Shown: positions 1 through 6,224 of the stretch, in pieces | How positions within the stretch are numbered: the stretch's first letter is position 1 | Layout of the letters: every line of letters starts with the position of its first letter | Assembly: GCA_964511555.1 (NCBI GenBank) | Contig: CAZEFR010000068.1 | Coordinates: 1-6,985 of the forward strand | Direction of reading: 5' to 3' | Source of the DNA: CAIZGX01 sp964511555 | GTDB lineage: Bacteria > Bacteroidota > Bacteroidia > Flavobacteriales_D > Sanyastnellaceae | Length of the DNA stretch: 6,985 bases | Translations under genes and position numbers: made by a program | Notes under the pieces: generated by a model | Told to the model about the DNA's origin: nothing | Databases searched by the model: none | What the model saw: the letters and a program-made list of their open reading frames with translations, nothing else

Positions 1-357
1 ATTCGCAACTGTCTTACGCTTTCCTTTGCGGGTACGAGAGTTGTTTTTGGTGCTTTGACCACGAAGTGGCAATCCAGAGCGGTGACGAACTCCTCTGTAG
101 CAACCAATGTCCATTAATCGCTTAATGTTCAACTGAGTTTCAGAGCGCAAGGCGCCTTCTACTTTCAGCTCCTCGGTTATGAAGTTACGAATCAAACCTA
201 ATTCATCATCGTTCCATTCTTGAACTTTCTTGTCATAAGAAATTCCAGCCTGTTCCAATATTCTACGAGACGTTGAGCGTCCTATTCCGTAGATGTAGGT
301 GAGTCCGATTTCACCTCTTTTGTTACGCGGTAGATCAATACCTGCAATCCTTGCCAT
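1..357 (-). CDS. rpsM: 30S ribosomal protein S13, C-terminus cut by window edge
   Basis: S13 sits in the head of the 30S subunit, contacts P-site tRNA through its C-terminal tail and forms bridges to the 50S subunit with L5. The visible 119 codons start MARIAGIDLPRNKRGEIGLT and include the helix-two-turn-helix region YIYGIGRSTSRRIL (21-34), then RLMDIGCYRGVRHRSGLPLR (80-99), and the basic tail RTRKGKRKTVAN. No stop codon is reached. Bacteroidota S13 proteins have about 124-126 residues, so only about 5-7 codons should be missing beyond position 1. This is the first gene of the E. coli alpha operon; rpsK, rpsD, rpoA and rplQ would be expected next. The 22-base leader has no Shine-Dalgarno sequence and shows no promoter or terminator that would separate it from rpmJ. 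Confidence 0.97.
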   Translation of the reverse strand, partial: MARIAGIDLPRNKRGEIGLTYIYGIGRSTSRRILEQAGISYDKKVQEWNDDELGLIRNFITEELKVEGALRSETQLNIKRLMDIGCYRGVRHRSGLPLRGQSTKNNSRTRKGKRKTVAN

Positions 358-379
358 AGTTATTCTTTATTTTAAGGAA

Positions 380-496
380 TTATCCTTGTCTTTGTTTGAA
401 TTTCGGGTTTTTCTTGTTAATCACATAAAGCTTTCCCTTTCGGCTAACGATCTTGCAGTCAGCTGAACGCTTTTTAATTGAAGCACGTACTTTCAT
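380..496 (-). CDS. rpmJ: 50S ribosomal protein L36, zinc-ligand-poor type
   Basis: This 38-residue protein was found by translating the gap between infA and rpsM. It begins MKVRASIKKRSADCKIVSRK and ends NKKNPKFKQRQG, a full match to the L36 pattern. L36 is the smallest 50S protein and helps organise 23S rRNA near the L7/L12 stalk base and L6. In the zinc-binding form, Cys11, Cys14, Cys27 and His33 hold a zinc ion. Here they read S11, C14, N27 and F33, so only one ligand is left and zinc binding is not expected. This is the form usual in Bacteroidota. The start is ATG, the stop TAA, and the gene lies 22 bases before rpsM. Confidence 0.97.
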   Translation of the reverse strand: MKVRASIKKRSADCKIVSRKGKLYVINKKNPKFKQRQG

Positions 497-511
497 ATCT
501 CTTGTACTTTA

Positions 512-730
512 TTATTTATATCGAAAACAAATTCGACCTTTTGTTAAATCGTAAGGCGACATTTCTACTTTCACTTTATCTCCTGGTAGTATTCGAATGT
601 AGTGCATTCTCATTTTTCCAGAAATGTGAGCTACGATGATGTGTCCATTTTCAAGCTCCACACGGAACATTGCATTTGACAATGCCTCAACAATGGTTCC
701 GTCTAGTTCTATCGATGTCTGTTTCGCCAT
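512..730 (-). CDS. infA: Translation initiation factor IF-1
   Basis: IF-1 binds the A site of the 30S subunit during initiation and aids IF-2 and IF-3. The product is 72 residues, exactly the usual length, and is a single S1-type OB-fold domain. It reads MAKQTSIELDGTIVEALSNA at the start, with FRVELENGH at 22-30, AHISGKMRMHYIRILPGD at 34-51 and VEMSPYDLTKGRI at 55-67, all standard IF-1 blocks. The position between map and rpmJ is the common one in Bacteroidota and Firmicutes. The stop is tandem TAA TAA and the spacer to rpmJ is 15 bases. The ATG has only an A-rich leader, no Shine-Dalgarno sequence. Confidence 0.98.
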   Translation of the reverse strand: MAKQTSIELDGTIVEALSNAMFRVELENGHIIVAHISGKMRMHYIRILPGDKVKVEMSPYDLTKGRICFRYK

Positions 731-741
731 TCAGTTTTTTA

Positions 742-1530
742 TTATTTTTTCGTAGCTAATGCTGCGTCTATCTCTTCAAATGAGGACAATTTCTCCGCTC
801 CACCTTTTCCAACTGCTACCGTATGCTCAAAGTGTGCACTAGGTTTTCCGTCTTGCGTCTCTATTGTCCAACCGTCCTTTAATTGTCTAACGTTCTTCGT
901 TCCCAGATTAATCATTGGCTCAATTGCCAAGACCATTCCTTCTGTCATTACCAAACCATGTCCTCTTCTTCCGTAATTCGGCACTTCTGGAGCCTCGTGA
1001 AGTTGTATGCCCACTCCGTGACCAACTAACTCTCGTACTACTCCATATCCGTTCGTCTCTGCATAGTTTTGCACAGCGTAACCGATATCCCCTATTCGTT
1101 TTCCAATTGCGGCCTGTTCAATTCCTAACTCTAAACACATTCTTGTTGCATCTAACAACTTTTGTATGTCATTAGATATTTCTCCAACAGCAAATGTGAA
1201 TGCAGAATCTCCCCAAAACCCTTCCCAAAGCACCCCAATATCAACAGAGACTATGTCTCCCTCCTTCAAGGGTTGCGCGCTTGGAATTCCATGAACCACT
1301 GCTTGATTAACACTTGCACAGATTGAATTGGGGAAGTCGTGATATCCAAGAAAACCAGGGTACGCCCCATGATCTCGAATAAAAGTTTCCGCAACCTTAT
1401 CTAGCTGCAAGGTTGTGACACCTGGTTCAACGATTTTGGCAATTTCTGCCAACGTTTTTCCTACAAGTAAAGAACTCTTTCGGATGGCGTTTATCTCATC
1501 CTGTGTTTTTAAAACTACCTTTTTGCTCAC
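742..1530 (-). CDS. map: Methionine aminopeptidase, type I
   Basis: This enzyme removes the initiator methionine from new proteins when the second residue is small, acting near the ribosomal tunnel exit after deformylation. The product is 262 residues (E. coli 264), with the pita-bread fold and no N-terminal extension, so it is type Ia. The five metal ligands are all present at the same numbers as in E. coli: D97 (in VSVDIGV), D108 (FWGDSAFTF), H171 (VGHGVG), E204 (LAIEPM) and E235 (HFEHT). The active-site histidines H80 (VVHGIP) and H178 (LHEAP) are also present. The start codon is GTG (1528-1530), 5 bases after the secY stop; no in-frame ATG lies upstream. It ends in tandem TAA TAA, 11 bases before infA. 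adk, which precedes map in many Firmicutes, is absent. Confidence 0.97.
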   Translation of the reverse strand: MSKKVVLKTQDEINAIRKSSLLVGKTLAEIAKIVEPGVTTLQLDKVAETFIRDHGAYPGFLGYHDFPNSICASVNQAVVHGIPSAQPLKEGDIVSVDIGVLWEGFWGDSAFTFAVGEISNDIQKLLDATRMCLELGIEQAAIGKRIGDIGYAVQNYAETNGYGVVRELVGHGVGIQLHEAPEVPNYGRRGHGLVMTEGMVLAIEPMINLGTKNVRQLKDGWTIETQDGKPSAHFEHTVAVGKGGAEKLSSFEEIDAALATKK

Positions 1531-1535
1531 AACTA

Positions 1536-2873
1536 TTAAACGGTATAACCGCTACTAGCCACATTCCCACTATTTCGTCCTCTCACTCTTCCTGACTGCA
1601 TAAGGCCATCATAGTGTCTAGACAGAAGATGACTTTCTATTTGCTGAAGCAAATCTAAGATAACACCAACGGTTATTAACATAGAAGTACCTCCAAAAAA
1701 CTGAGCGAACATCTGAGCCTTTGTCAGTGACATTGTCAAAACTAACGCGGGCAAAATTGCAATAAGGCCGACAAAGATACCACCAGGAAGGGTAATACTC
1801 GACAAAACTCTATCAATAAATTCTGCCGTATCTTTTCCAGGCTTAATTCCCGGAACAAAATTCCCGTTTCTCTTCAAGTCATCTGCAATCTGGTTTGGAT
1901 TGGTTACGATAGCCGTGTAGAAAAACGTGAATAGAATTATCATAGTCATTAACAGAAGGTTATAACCTAAACCTTGGTAATTTGTTAACGAAGCTAGCAC
2001 TTTGTTGTTCTGAAAAACTTCCGTATTGCTCAGATAAAGGGGAACAAACATAATTGCTTGCGCGAAAATTATTGGCATCACGCCTGCAGCGTTGACACGA
2101 AGAGGAATATAACTTCTTGCCCCTTCTCCTTGCGGCAGATGACTACCACCCGCAGCCATTTTCGCCATTTGAACAGGGATTCTACGAACAGCCTGAATAA
2201 TGGCTACCGTTCCTCCGATAACAATCACCATCACAGCAATTTCGATAAGGAAGAAAAAGGAAGTCTGTTGACTAAATTCCTGTGCAAATGCACCTGGAAT
2301 ATCAGACAAGATTCCCGTCATGATGATCAGAGAAGTTCCGTTGCCTATCCCTTTGTCGGTAATTTTCTCTCCAAGCCACATGACAAAAAGTGCTGCACTT
2401 GTTAAAATAATAATTGATGTAATCATCCAAAAAGGACTATTCACATGCGCATCAGCAGGAACATATTGTGCGAGATAACCCGGCGCTTGTACCACTGCTA
2501 TACCAATGGTTAGGAACCTAGTCCATTGATTTATCTTACGGCGACCACTCTCTCCTTCTCGTTGAAGTTTTTGCACTGTAGGAACAGCCAAACCCAACAA
2601 TTGGATAACAATGCTAGCTGAAATGTAAGGCATTACACCAAGAGCAAAAATTGAAGCTCTGTTAAATGCACCTCCTGTGAAAAGACCCAAAAAATCTGCA
2701 ATTGAACCTGATCCAGCCGCATTTGGGTCTTGCATTTTCACAGCATCTATCCCAGGAAGAAGTACATAAGAACCAATTCTGTACACCAATAGGATACCCA
2801 AGGTGAAAAGAATTTTCTTACGAAGCTCTTCGTGATTCCAGATGTTTCTTATTGCCGTAAAAAACTTTTTCAT
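1536..2873 (-). CDS. secY: Preprotein translocase subunit SecY
   Basis: SecY is the channel of the Sec translocon in the inner membrane and works with SecE, SecG, SecA and the ribosome. The product is 445 residues with about ten hydrophobic segments, roughly at 21-40, 76-97, 118-136, 149-167, 178-196, 207-229, 261-283, 303-325, 362-382 and 389-409. The plug and second segment lie at about 60-95 (FLGLFTGGAFNRASIFALG, then MPYISASIVIQLL). Other marks are KINQWTRF near 113-120, GIGNGTSLII at 175-184, RRIPVQ at 230-235 and the C5-loop sequence NGNFVPGIKPG at 336-346. The loop usually has GIRPG in E. coli, where the Arg is R357; here it is K344. The ATG overlaps the rplO stop, and map begins 5 bases after the stop. 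The C-terminal tail (RVRGRNSGN) is normal. Confidence 0.98.
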   Translation of the reverse strand: MKKFFTAIRNIWNHEELRKKILFTLGILLVYRIGSYVLLPGIDAVKMQDPNAAGSGSIADFLGLFTGGAFNRASIFALGVMPYISASIVIQLLGLAVPTVQKLQREGESGRRKINQWTRFLTIGIAVVQAPGYLAQYVPADAHVNSPFWMITSIIILTSAALFVMWLGEKITDKGIGNGTSLIIMTGILSDIPGAFAQEFSQQTSFFFLIEIAVMVIVIGGTVAIIQAVRRIPVQMAKMAAGGSHLPQGEGARSYIPLRVNAAGVMPIIFAQAIMFVPLYLSNTEVFQNNKVLASLTNYQGLGYNLLLMTMIILFTFFYTAIVTNPNQIADDLKRNGNFVPGIKPGKDTAEFIDRVLSSITLPGGIFVGLIAILPALVLTMSLTKAQMFAQFFGGTSMLITVGVILDLLQQIESHLLSRHYDGLMQSGRVRGRNSGNVASSGYTV

Positions 2874-3316
2874 ATAATGTTTGCTGTTCCGCCCATTGCC
2901 TCGATAGCCGCTTTAGCAGTGGCTGTGAAAGCATGTGCTGTCACATTTAATTTTCCTTTTAATTCTCCACGCCCCATAACTTTTACAAGGGCCTTCTTGC
3001 TGCAAATTCCATTTGCCACAAGTGTATCAAAAGTAACCTCGGTTAAGTTGTGCTTTTCAACTAATAGCTGTAAAGTGTCTAGGTTTATTCCCTTGTACTC
3101 AACACGGTTCAAGCTCTTGAATCCAAATTTAGGTAAACGTCTTTGGAGAGGCATTTGACCACCTTCGAAACCAATTTTACGCTTGCTACCCGAACGTGAT
3201 CCAGCACCTTTGTGGCCTCGTGTTGATGTTCCACCATGCCCAGAACCTTCACCACGTCCAATACGCTTTCTGTCCTTGATAGAACCCTCAGCTGGTTTTA
3301 AGTTATTCAATTTCAT
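2870..3316 (-). CDS. rplO: 50S ribosomal protein L15
   Basis: L15 is a late assembly protein of the 50S subunit that reaches deep into 23S rRNA through an extended N-terminal tail. The product is 148 residues (usual 144-150). The tail is glycine- and arginine-rich, with RIGRGEGSGHGGTSTRGHKG at 18-37, followed by GFEGGQMPLQRRLPKFGF at 49-66. The C-terminal globular domain carries GRGELKGKLNVTAHAFTATA (115-134) and a hydrophobic helix. The stop TGA overlaps the secY ATG as ATGA, a common sign of translational coupling between L15 and SecY. The N-terminal MKLNNLKPAEGS is the normal family start, which supports this ATG. Confidence 0.98.
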   Translation of the reverse strand: MKLNNLKPAEGSIKDRKRIGRGEGSGHGGTSTRGHKGAGSRSGSKRKIGFEGGQMPLQRRLPKFGFKSLNRVEYKGINLDTLQLLVEKHNLTEVTFDTLVANGICSKKALVKVMGRGELKGKLNVTAHAFTATAKAAIEAMGGTANII

Positions 3317-3328
3317 CTCTTCTGATCG

Positions 3329-3508
3329 TTATTTGTATTCAACTTTTAAAAGGTGATTCACAGCGCGAATCATACCTACAATATTCGGTGTCAATTCCTT
3401 TTCTACTGACACATTCAACTTTTTAATTCCCAAAGCTTCGATAGTCGCTTTTTGACGTTTTGGACGATCAATAGCACTTTTTACTTGGGTGATAACAACT
3501 TTTGCCAT
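3329..3508 (-). CDS. rpmD: 50S ribosomal protein L30
   Basis: This is a 59-residue protein found by translating the gap between rpsE and rplO. It begins MAKVVITQVKSAIDRPKRQK, followed by ATIEALGIKKLN and then, at about 45-58, GMIRAVNHLLKVEY. The pattern of an initial beta strand, the basic R-P-K-R-Q-K turn, the ALGIKK helix and a final V-H-L-V/L-V-E strand is the ferredoxin-like fold of bacterial L30, whose usual length is about 58-60. L30 binds 23S rRNA on the surface of the 50S subunit. It is in the standard position between rpsE (11-base spacer) and rplO (12-base spacer). The start is ATG with no Shine-Dalgarno sequence, and the stop is TAA. Confidence 0.96.
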   Translation of the reverse strand: MAKVVITQVKSAIDRPKRQKATIEALGIKKLNVSVEKELTPNIVGMIRAVNHLLKVEYK

Positions 3509-3519
3509 GATGGTATGTA

Positions 3520-4032
3520 TTAACCGTTAAATACTTTGTCTAATTTAATTCCGCGGATACGGGCAACGTCCTGAGGAGTTCTTAGTGCCGCTAGAGCTGT
3601 TACCGTAGCTTTTACCACGTTGTGTGGATTCGAAGAACCTTTTGATTTCGCCAAAACGTCTTTGACACCGGCAGACTCAAGCACAGCGCGCATAGCACCT
3701 CCGGCGATAACTCCAGTACCCAAAGAAGCTGGCTTCAAAAAGACGCGAGCTCCACCGAACTTTCCTGCAATTTCGTGAGGGATTGTACCTCGGAAAATCG
3801 GAACACGCACGAGACTTTTCTTAGCGTCCTCGATGGCCTTGGTTACAGCCTCAGCCACTTCTTTGGATTTACCCAAACCGTGACCTACTACACCGTTTTC
3901 GTTACCTACTACAACAATCGCAGCGAAACCAAATGTTCTACCACCCTTCGTCACTTTAGTAACACGATTAACGGATACCAAGCGATCTTTTAATTCTGTT
4001 TCGCTAGCGCGAACTACTTTTCCTTCTAGCAT
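3520..4032 (-). CDS. rpsE: 30S ribosomal protein S5
   Basis: S5 lies at the mRNA entry side of the 30S subunit with S3 and S4 and affects decoding accuracy and mRNA unwinding. The product is 170 residues (E. coli 166). The S5 N-terminal RNA-binding domain runs from about residue 13 to 78, with RVTKVTKGGRTFGFAAIVVVG starting at 23 and GHGLGKSKEVAEA at 50-62. The C-terminal domain has LKPASLGTGVIAGGAMRAV at 99-117 and GSSNPHNVVKAT at 132-143. The ATG lies 5 bases after the rplR stop; no in-frame ATG is present further upstream. The loop at residues 25-32 (TKVTKGGR) is where spectinomycin-resistance changes occur in other species; it looks wild-type here. Confidence 0.98.
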   Translation of the reverse strand: MLEGKVVRASETELKDRLVSVNRVTKVTKGGRTFGFAAIVVVGNENGVVGHGLGKSKEVAEAVTKAIEDAKKSLVRVPIFRGTIPHEIAGKFGGARVFLKPASLGTGVIAGGAMRAVLESAGVKDVLAKSKGSSNPHNVVKATVTALAALRTPQDVARIRGIKLDKVFNG

Positions 4033-4037
4033 TTGTA

Positions 4038-4391
4038 TTAAAATTTAAGTCCGGCCTCGCGTGCTGCTTCAGCCAAAGATTTTACACGTCCATGATACAA
4101 ATATCCACCGCGGTCAAAAACCACTTCTTCGATACCTGCAGCTTTAGCTCTTTCAGCAATTGTTTTACCTATGATACGCGCCTGCTCTATTTTAGCAATG
4201 TTTTGCGCTTCTTTCATAATGTTAGATGACGCAGAAGCAAGAGTTACCCCCTGGTTGTCATCTATGATTTGAGCATAAATCTGTTTGTTACTGCGGAACA
4301 CACTTAAGCGTGGTTTAACATCAGTACCTTTTACTCTAGCACGTATGCGAGTGCGTATTTTAGCTCTACGAGAATCTTTTGAAAATGCCAT
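4038..4391 (-). CDS. rplR: 50S ribosomal protein L18
   Basis: L18 binds 5S rRNA and, with L5, anchors it in the central protuberance of the 50S subunit. The product is 117 residues, the typical length. It has a very basic N-terminus (about residues 5-22, rich in Arg and Lys), then PRLSVFRSNKQIYAQIIDD at 27-45, and the family C-terminus FDRGGYLYHGRVKSLAEAAR ending GLKF. The spacers are 11 bases to rplF and only 5 bases to rpsE, so S5 translation is probably coupled to that of L18. The start is ATG with no Shine-Dalgarno sequence in the short leader. Confidence 0.98.
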   Translation of the reverse strand: MAFSKDSRRAKIRTRIRARVKGTDVKPRLSVFRSNKQIYAQIIDDNQGVTLASASSNIMKEAQNIAKIEQARIIGKTIAERAKAAGIEEVVFDRGGYLYHGRVKSLAEAAREAGLKF

Positions 4392-4402
4392 TGTATTATC
4401 AA

Positions 4403-4954
4403 TTATTTAGCTGCTGATTTACCCGCTTTCTTGCGAACAAACTCACCAACGTAACGAACACCTTTTCCTTTATACGGCTCCGGAGTACGAAGCGAACGAA
4501 TTTTTGCTGCAACCTGACCTACGAGTTGTTTGTCATAGGACTCCAGTGTAATTTGTGGATTCTCTCCTTTTTCTGCTTTAGCAGAAACTTTTACTTCTGT
4601 TGGAAGTTCAAAAACAATCGGATGGCTGTATCCTAACGTGAGGTTCAACTTTTGTCCCTCGACATTGGCACGATAACCTACACCTATCATTTCTAAATCT
4701 CTTTTCCAGCCTGTGCTTACACCAACAATCATATTGTTAATGAGCGAACGATACAACCCGTGCTTTGCACGTACATCTTTGTGGTCACTTGAGCGAGTTA
4801 GAACGATTTCAGTTTCACCGATTTCAATTGTTATTGAAGAATCGACTTCCTGCGACAGCTCTCCTTTCGGTCCCTTAACCTTTACTACACCATTCTCCAG
4901 TAAAACATTTACGTCTTTGGGCAATGGAATTGGATTTTTACCTATTCTTGACAT
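4403..4954 (-). CDS. rplF: 50S ribosomal protein L6
   Basis: L6 binds 23S rRNA near the sarcin-ricin loop, close to the elongation-factor binding site. The product is 183 residues, close to the usual 176-185. It opens MSRIGKNPIPLP, contains the two L6 repeats, has GVSTGWKRDLEMIGVGYRA (78-96) in the middle, and ends with the diagnostic PEPYKGKGVRY at 158-168 and a lysine-rich tail. The 22-base leader holds a run of eight A residues and no Shine-Dalgarno sequence, as is common in Bacteroidota. Neighbours rpsH and rplR are in standard spc order. No anomaly. Confidence 0.98.
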   Translation of the reverse strand: MSRIGKNPIPLPKDVNVLLENGVVKVKGPKGELSQEVDSSITIEIGETEIVLTRSSDHKDVRAKHGLYRSLINNMIVGVSTGWKRDLEMIGVGYRANVEGQKLNLTLGYSHPIVFELPTEVKVSAKAEKGENPQITLESYDKQLVGQVAAKIRSLRTPEPYKGKGVRYVGEFVRKKAGKSAAK

Positions 4955-4976
4955 GGGTCAATTTTTTTTCGAGTTC

Positions 4977-5372
4977 TTAATATACGAAACACAATACTTC
5001 TCCACCAACTTTCTCTTGACGAGCTTTCTTGTCGGTCATAACACCTTTAGATGTTGACATAACAGCTATTCCTAGACCGTTCAATACACGAGGAAGCTCA
5101 TCTGCACCAGCATATTTACGGTGACCTGGTGAGGATACTCTATCAATCTTCGCGATTGCAGGTTGCTTTGATTTAAGGTCATACTTCAATGCGATTTTAA
5201 TCACACCTGGAGCACCTTCGTCGAATTTGAAATTCAGAATATAACCTGACTCGTGAAGGATTTTTGTAATTTCCTTCTTCAAATTGCTCGCAGGAATCTC
5301 TACAACCTTATGTCGAGCCTTCTGTGCATTTCGAATGCGCGTTAAATAATCTGCTATTTGATCAGTAACCAT
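4977..5372 (-). CDS. rpsH: 30S ribosomal protein S8
   Basis: S8 is a primary 16S rRNA binder that contacts the central domain (helix 21 region) and helps organise the 30S platform. The product is 131 residues, the standard size. Family features are the N-terminal DQIADYLTRIRNAQKARH at 4-21, PGHRKYAGADELPRVLNGLG at 82-101, the C-terminal S8 signature STSKGVMTDKKAR at 106-118, and the end GGEVLCFVY. In E. coli S8 is also the translational repressor of the spc operon; whether it does so in this lineage cannot be told from the sequence. The spacer to rplF is 22 bases and to rpsN 19 bases. The start is ATG with the weak purine leader AGAAGAAC. Confidence 0.98.
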   Translation of the reverse strand: MVTDQIADYLTRIRNAQKARHKVVEIPASNLKKEITKILHESGYILNFKFDEGAPGVIKIALKYDLKSKQPAIAKIDRVSSPGHRKYAGADELPRVLNGLGIAVMSTSKGVMTDKKARQEKVGGEVLCFVY

Positions 5373-5391
5373 GTTCTTCTATTCTTAATTA

Positions 5392-5661
5392 TTACCAGCT
5401 TGCTTTTTTAACCCCTGGGATTAACCCATTTAATGCCAACTCACGGAATTGATTACGACACAATCCGAATTGACGCATGTAACCTCTTGGCTTACCCGTT
5501 AACATACAGCGGTTGTGCACACGCACAGCGCTACTGTTCTTGGGAAGTTTTTGAAGTGCATCCCAATCACCTGCGGCTTTGAGCTCTTCACGCTTTTTCG
5601 CATACTTTTCAACCATTGCGATGCGCTTACGCTCGCGGGCTTTCATTGATTCTTTTGCCAT
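5392..5661 (-). CDS. rpsN: 30S ribosomal protein S14, long zinc-independent type
   Basis: S14 joins the head of the 30S subunit late in assembly, next to S3 and S10. The product is 89 residues, the long form of the family; the short zinc-binding form has about 61. It starts MAKESMKARERKR and has the conserved C-terminal half RVHNRCMLTGKPRGYMRQFGLCRNQFRE (47-74; described here by its ends: RCMLTGKPRG, then FGLCRNQFRE). Only two cysteines are present, C52 and C68, so the paired CxxC knuckles of the zinc form are absent. The gene sits 14 bases after rplE and 19 before rpsH, the usual spc position. It ends in tandem TAA TAA. The leader AGAAAGA before ATG is purine-rich but not a clear Shine-Dalgarno site. 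Confidence 0.98.
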   Translation of the reverse strand: MAKESMKARERKRIAMVEKYAKKREELKAAGDWDALQKLPKNSSAVRVHNRCMLTGKPRGYMRQFGLCRNQFRELALNGLIPGVKKASW

Positions 5662-5675
5662 TCTTTCTAATCTTA

Positions 5676-6224
5676 TTATTTAACGAAAGGAAATCCGAAT
5701 TCTTCAAGAAGAGCTTTCGCCTCTTCGTTGGTCTTTGCATTAGTCACGAATGTAATATCCATTCCGTTGATTGCCTTAACCTTTTCTAAATCAATCTCTG
5801 GGAAGATTATTTGTTCTTTTACTCCAAAAGTAAAGTTTCCACGTCCATCAAATCCTGAAGATTTAACACCACGGAAGTCACGTGTTCTTGGAAGAGCAAC
5901 TGCAATCAAACGATCTAAGAATTCATACATGGTGTTTCCACGAAGTGTAACTCTTGCTCCGATTGGAACGCCCTTACGCAATTTGAAGTTTGAAATATCC
6001 TTAGTAGAATAAGTTGCCACTGCTCGCTGACCGCTAATAAGTGTCATCTCCTCTACAGCTGCATCAACTAACTTCTTGTCTGCTGTTGCTTTACCGATAC
6101 CTTGGTTCAAACATATCTTCGTGATACAAGGAACTTGCATGCTCGAAGAATATTCGAAGCGTTTCTGAAGATTCGCTTTTACCTCAGACTCGTATTTTGA
6201 TCTTAATCTTGGTTGATAGCTCAT
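5676..6224 (-). CDS. rplE: 50S ribosomal protein L5
   Basis: L5 binds 5S rRNA with L18 and L25-type proteins, forms the central protuberance of the 50S subunit and touches P-site tRNA. The product is 182 residues (family about 178-185). Conserved blocks appear in order: KICLNQGIG at 36-44, SGQRAV near 64-69, FKLRKGVPIGARVTLRG at 80-96, LPRTRDFRGV at 111-120, GRGNFTFGVKEQIIFPEI at 127-144 and MDITFVT at 155-161. The ATG overlaps the rplX stop as ATGA and is preceded by GGAGG at ideal spacing, the best ribosome binding site in the window. The gene ends in tandem TAA TAA. In E. coli the S8 feedback site that controls this operon lies at the start of rplE; no convincing equivalent was confirmed here. 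Confidence 0.98.
   Translation of the reverse strand: MSYQPRLRSKYESEVKANLQKRFEYSSSMQVPCITKICLNQGIGKATADKKLVDAAVEEMTLISGQRAVATYSTKDISNFKLRKGVPIGARVTLRGNTMYEFLDRLIAVALPRTRDFRGVKSSGFDGRGNFTFGVKEQIIFPEIDLEKVKAINGMDITFVTNAKTNEEAKALLEEFGFPFVK

Noticed and set aside
358..379. Possible promoter for an independent alpha operon between rpmJ and rpsM
   Set aside because: Only 22 A/T-rich bases are available and no Bacteroidota-type TTTG/TAnnTTTG pair is visible. A promoter inside rpmJ cannot be excluded but has no support.
915..1175. Plus-strand frame antisense to map, with shorter ones opposite rpsE, rplF, rplE and rplX
   Set aside because: All fall inside conserved genes on the other strand and show no family resemblance; they are chance frames.
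2058..2405. 115-residue open frame on the plus strand, antisense to secY
   Set aside because: It lies wholly inside secY, has no recognisable family sequence and its composition is that of a complement of a membrane-protein gene. SecY on the other strand is unambiguous.
2832..3158. 108-residue open frame on the plus strand across the secY/rplO junction
   Set aside because: It is antisense to two certain genes and has no motif, ribosome binding site or spacing that supports it.
4955..4976. A8 run and TTGACC upstream of rplF as a possible promoter or terminator
   Set aside because: The 22-base spacer has no paired stem for a terminator and no second promoter element at suitable distance. A-rich leaders are normal before Bacteroidota start codons.
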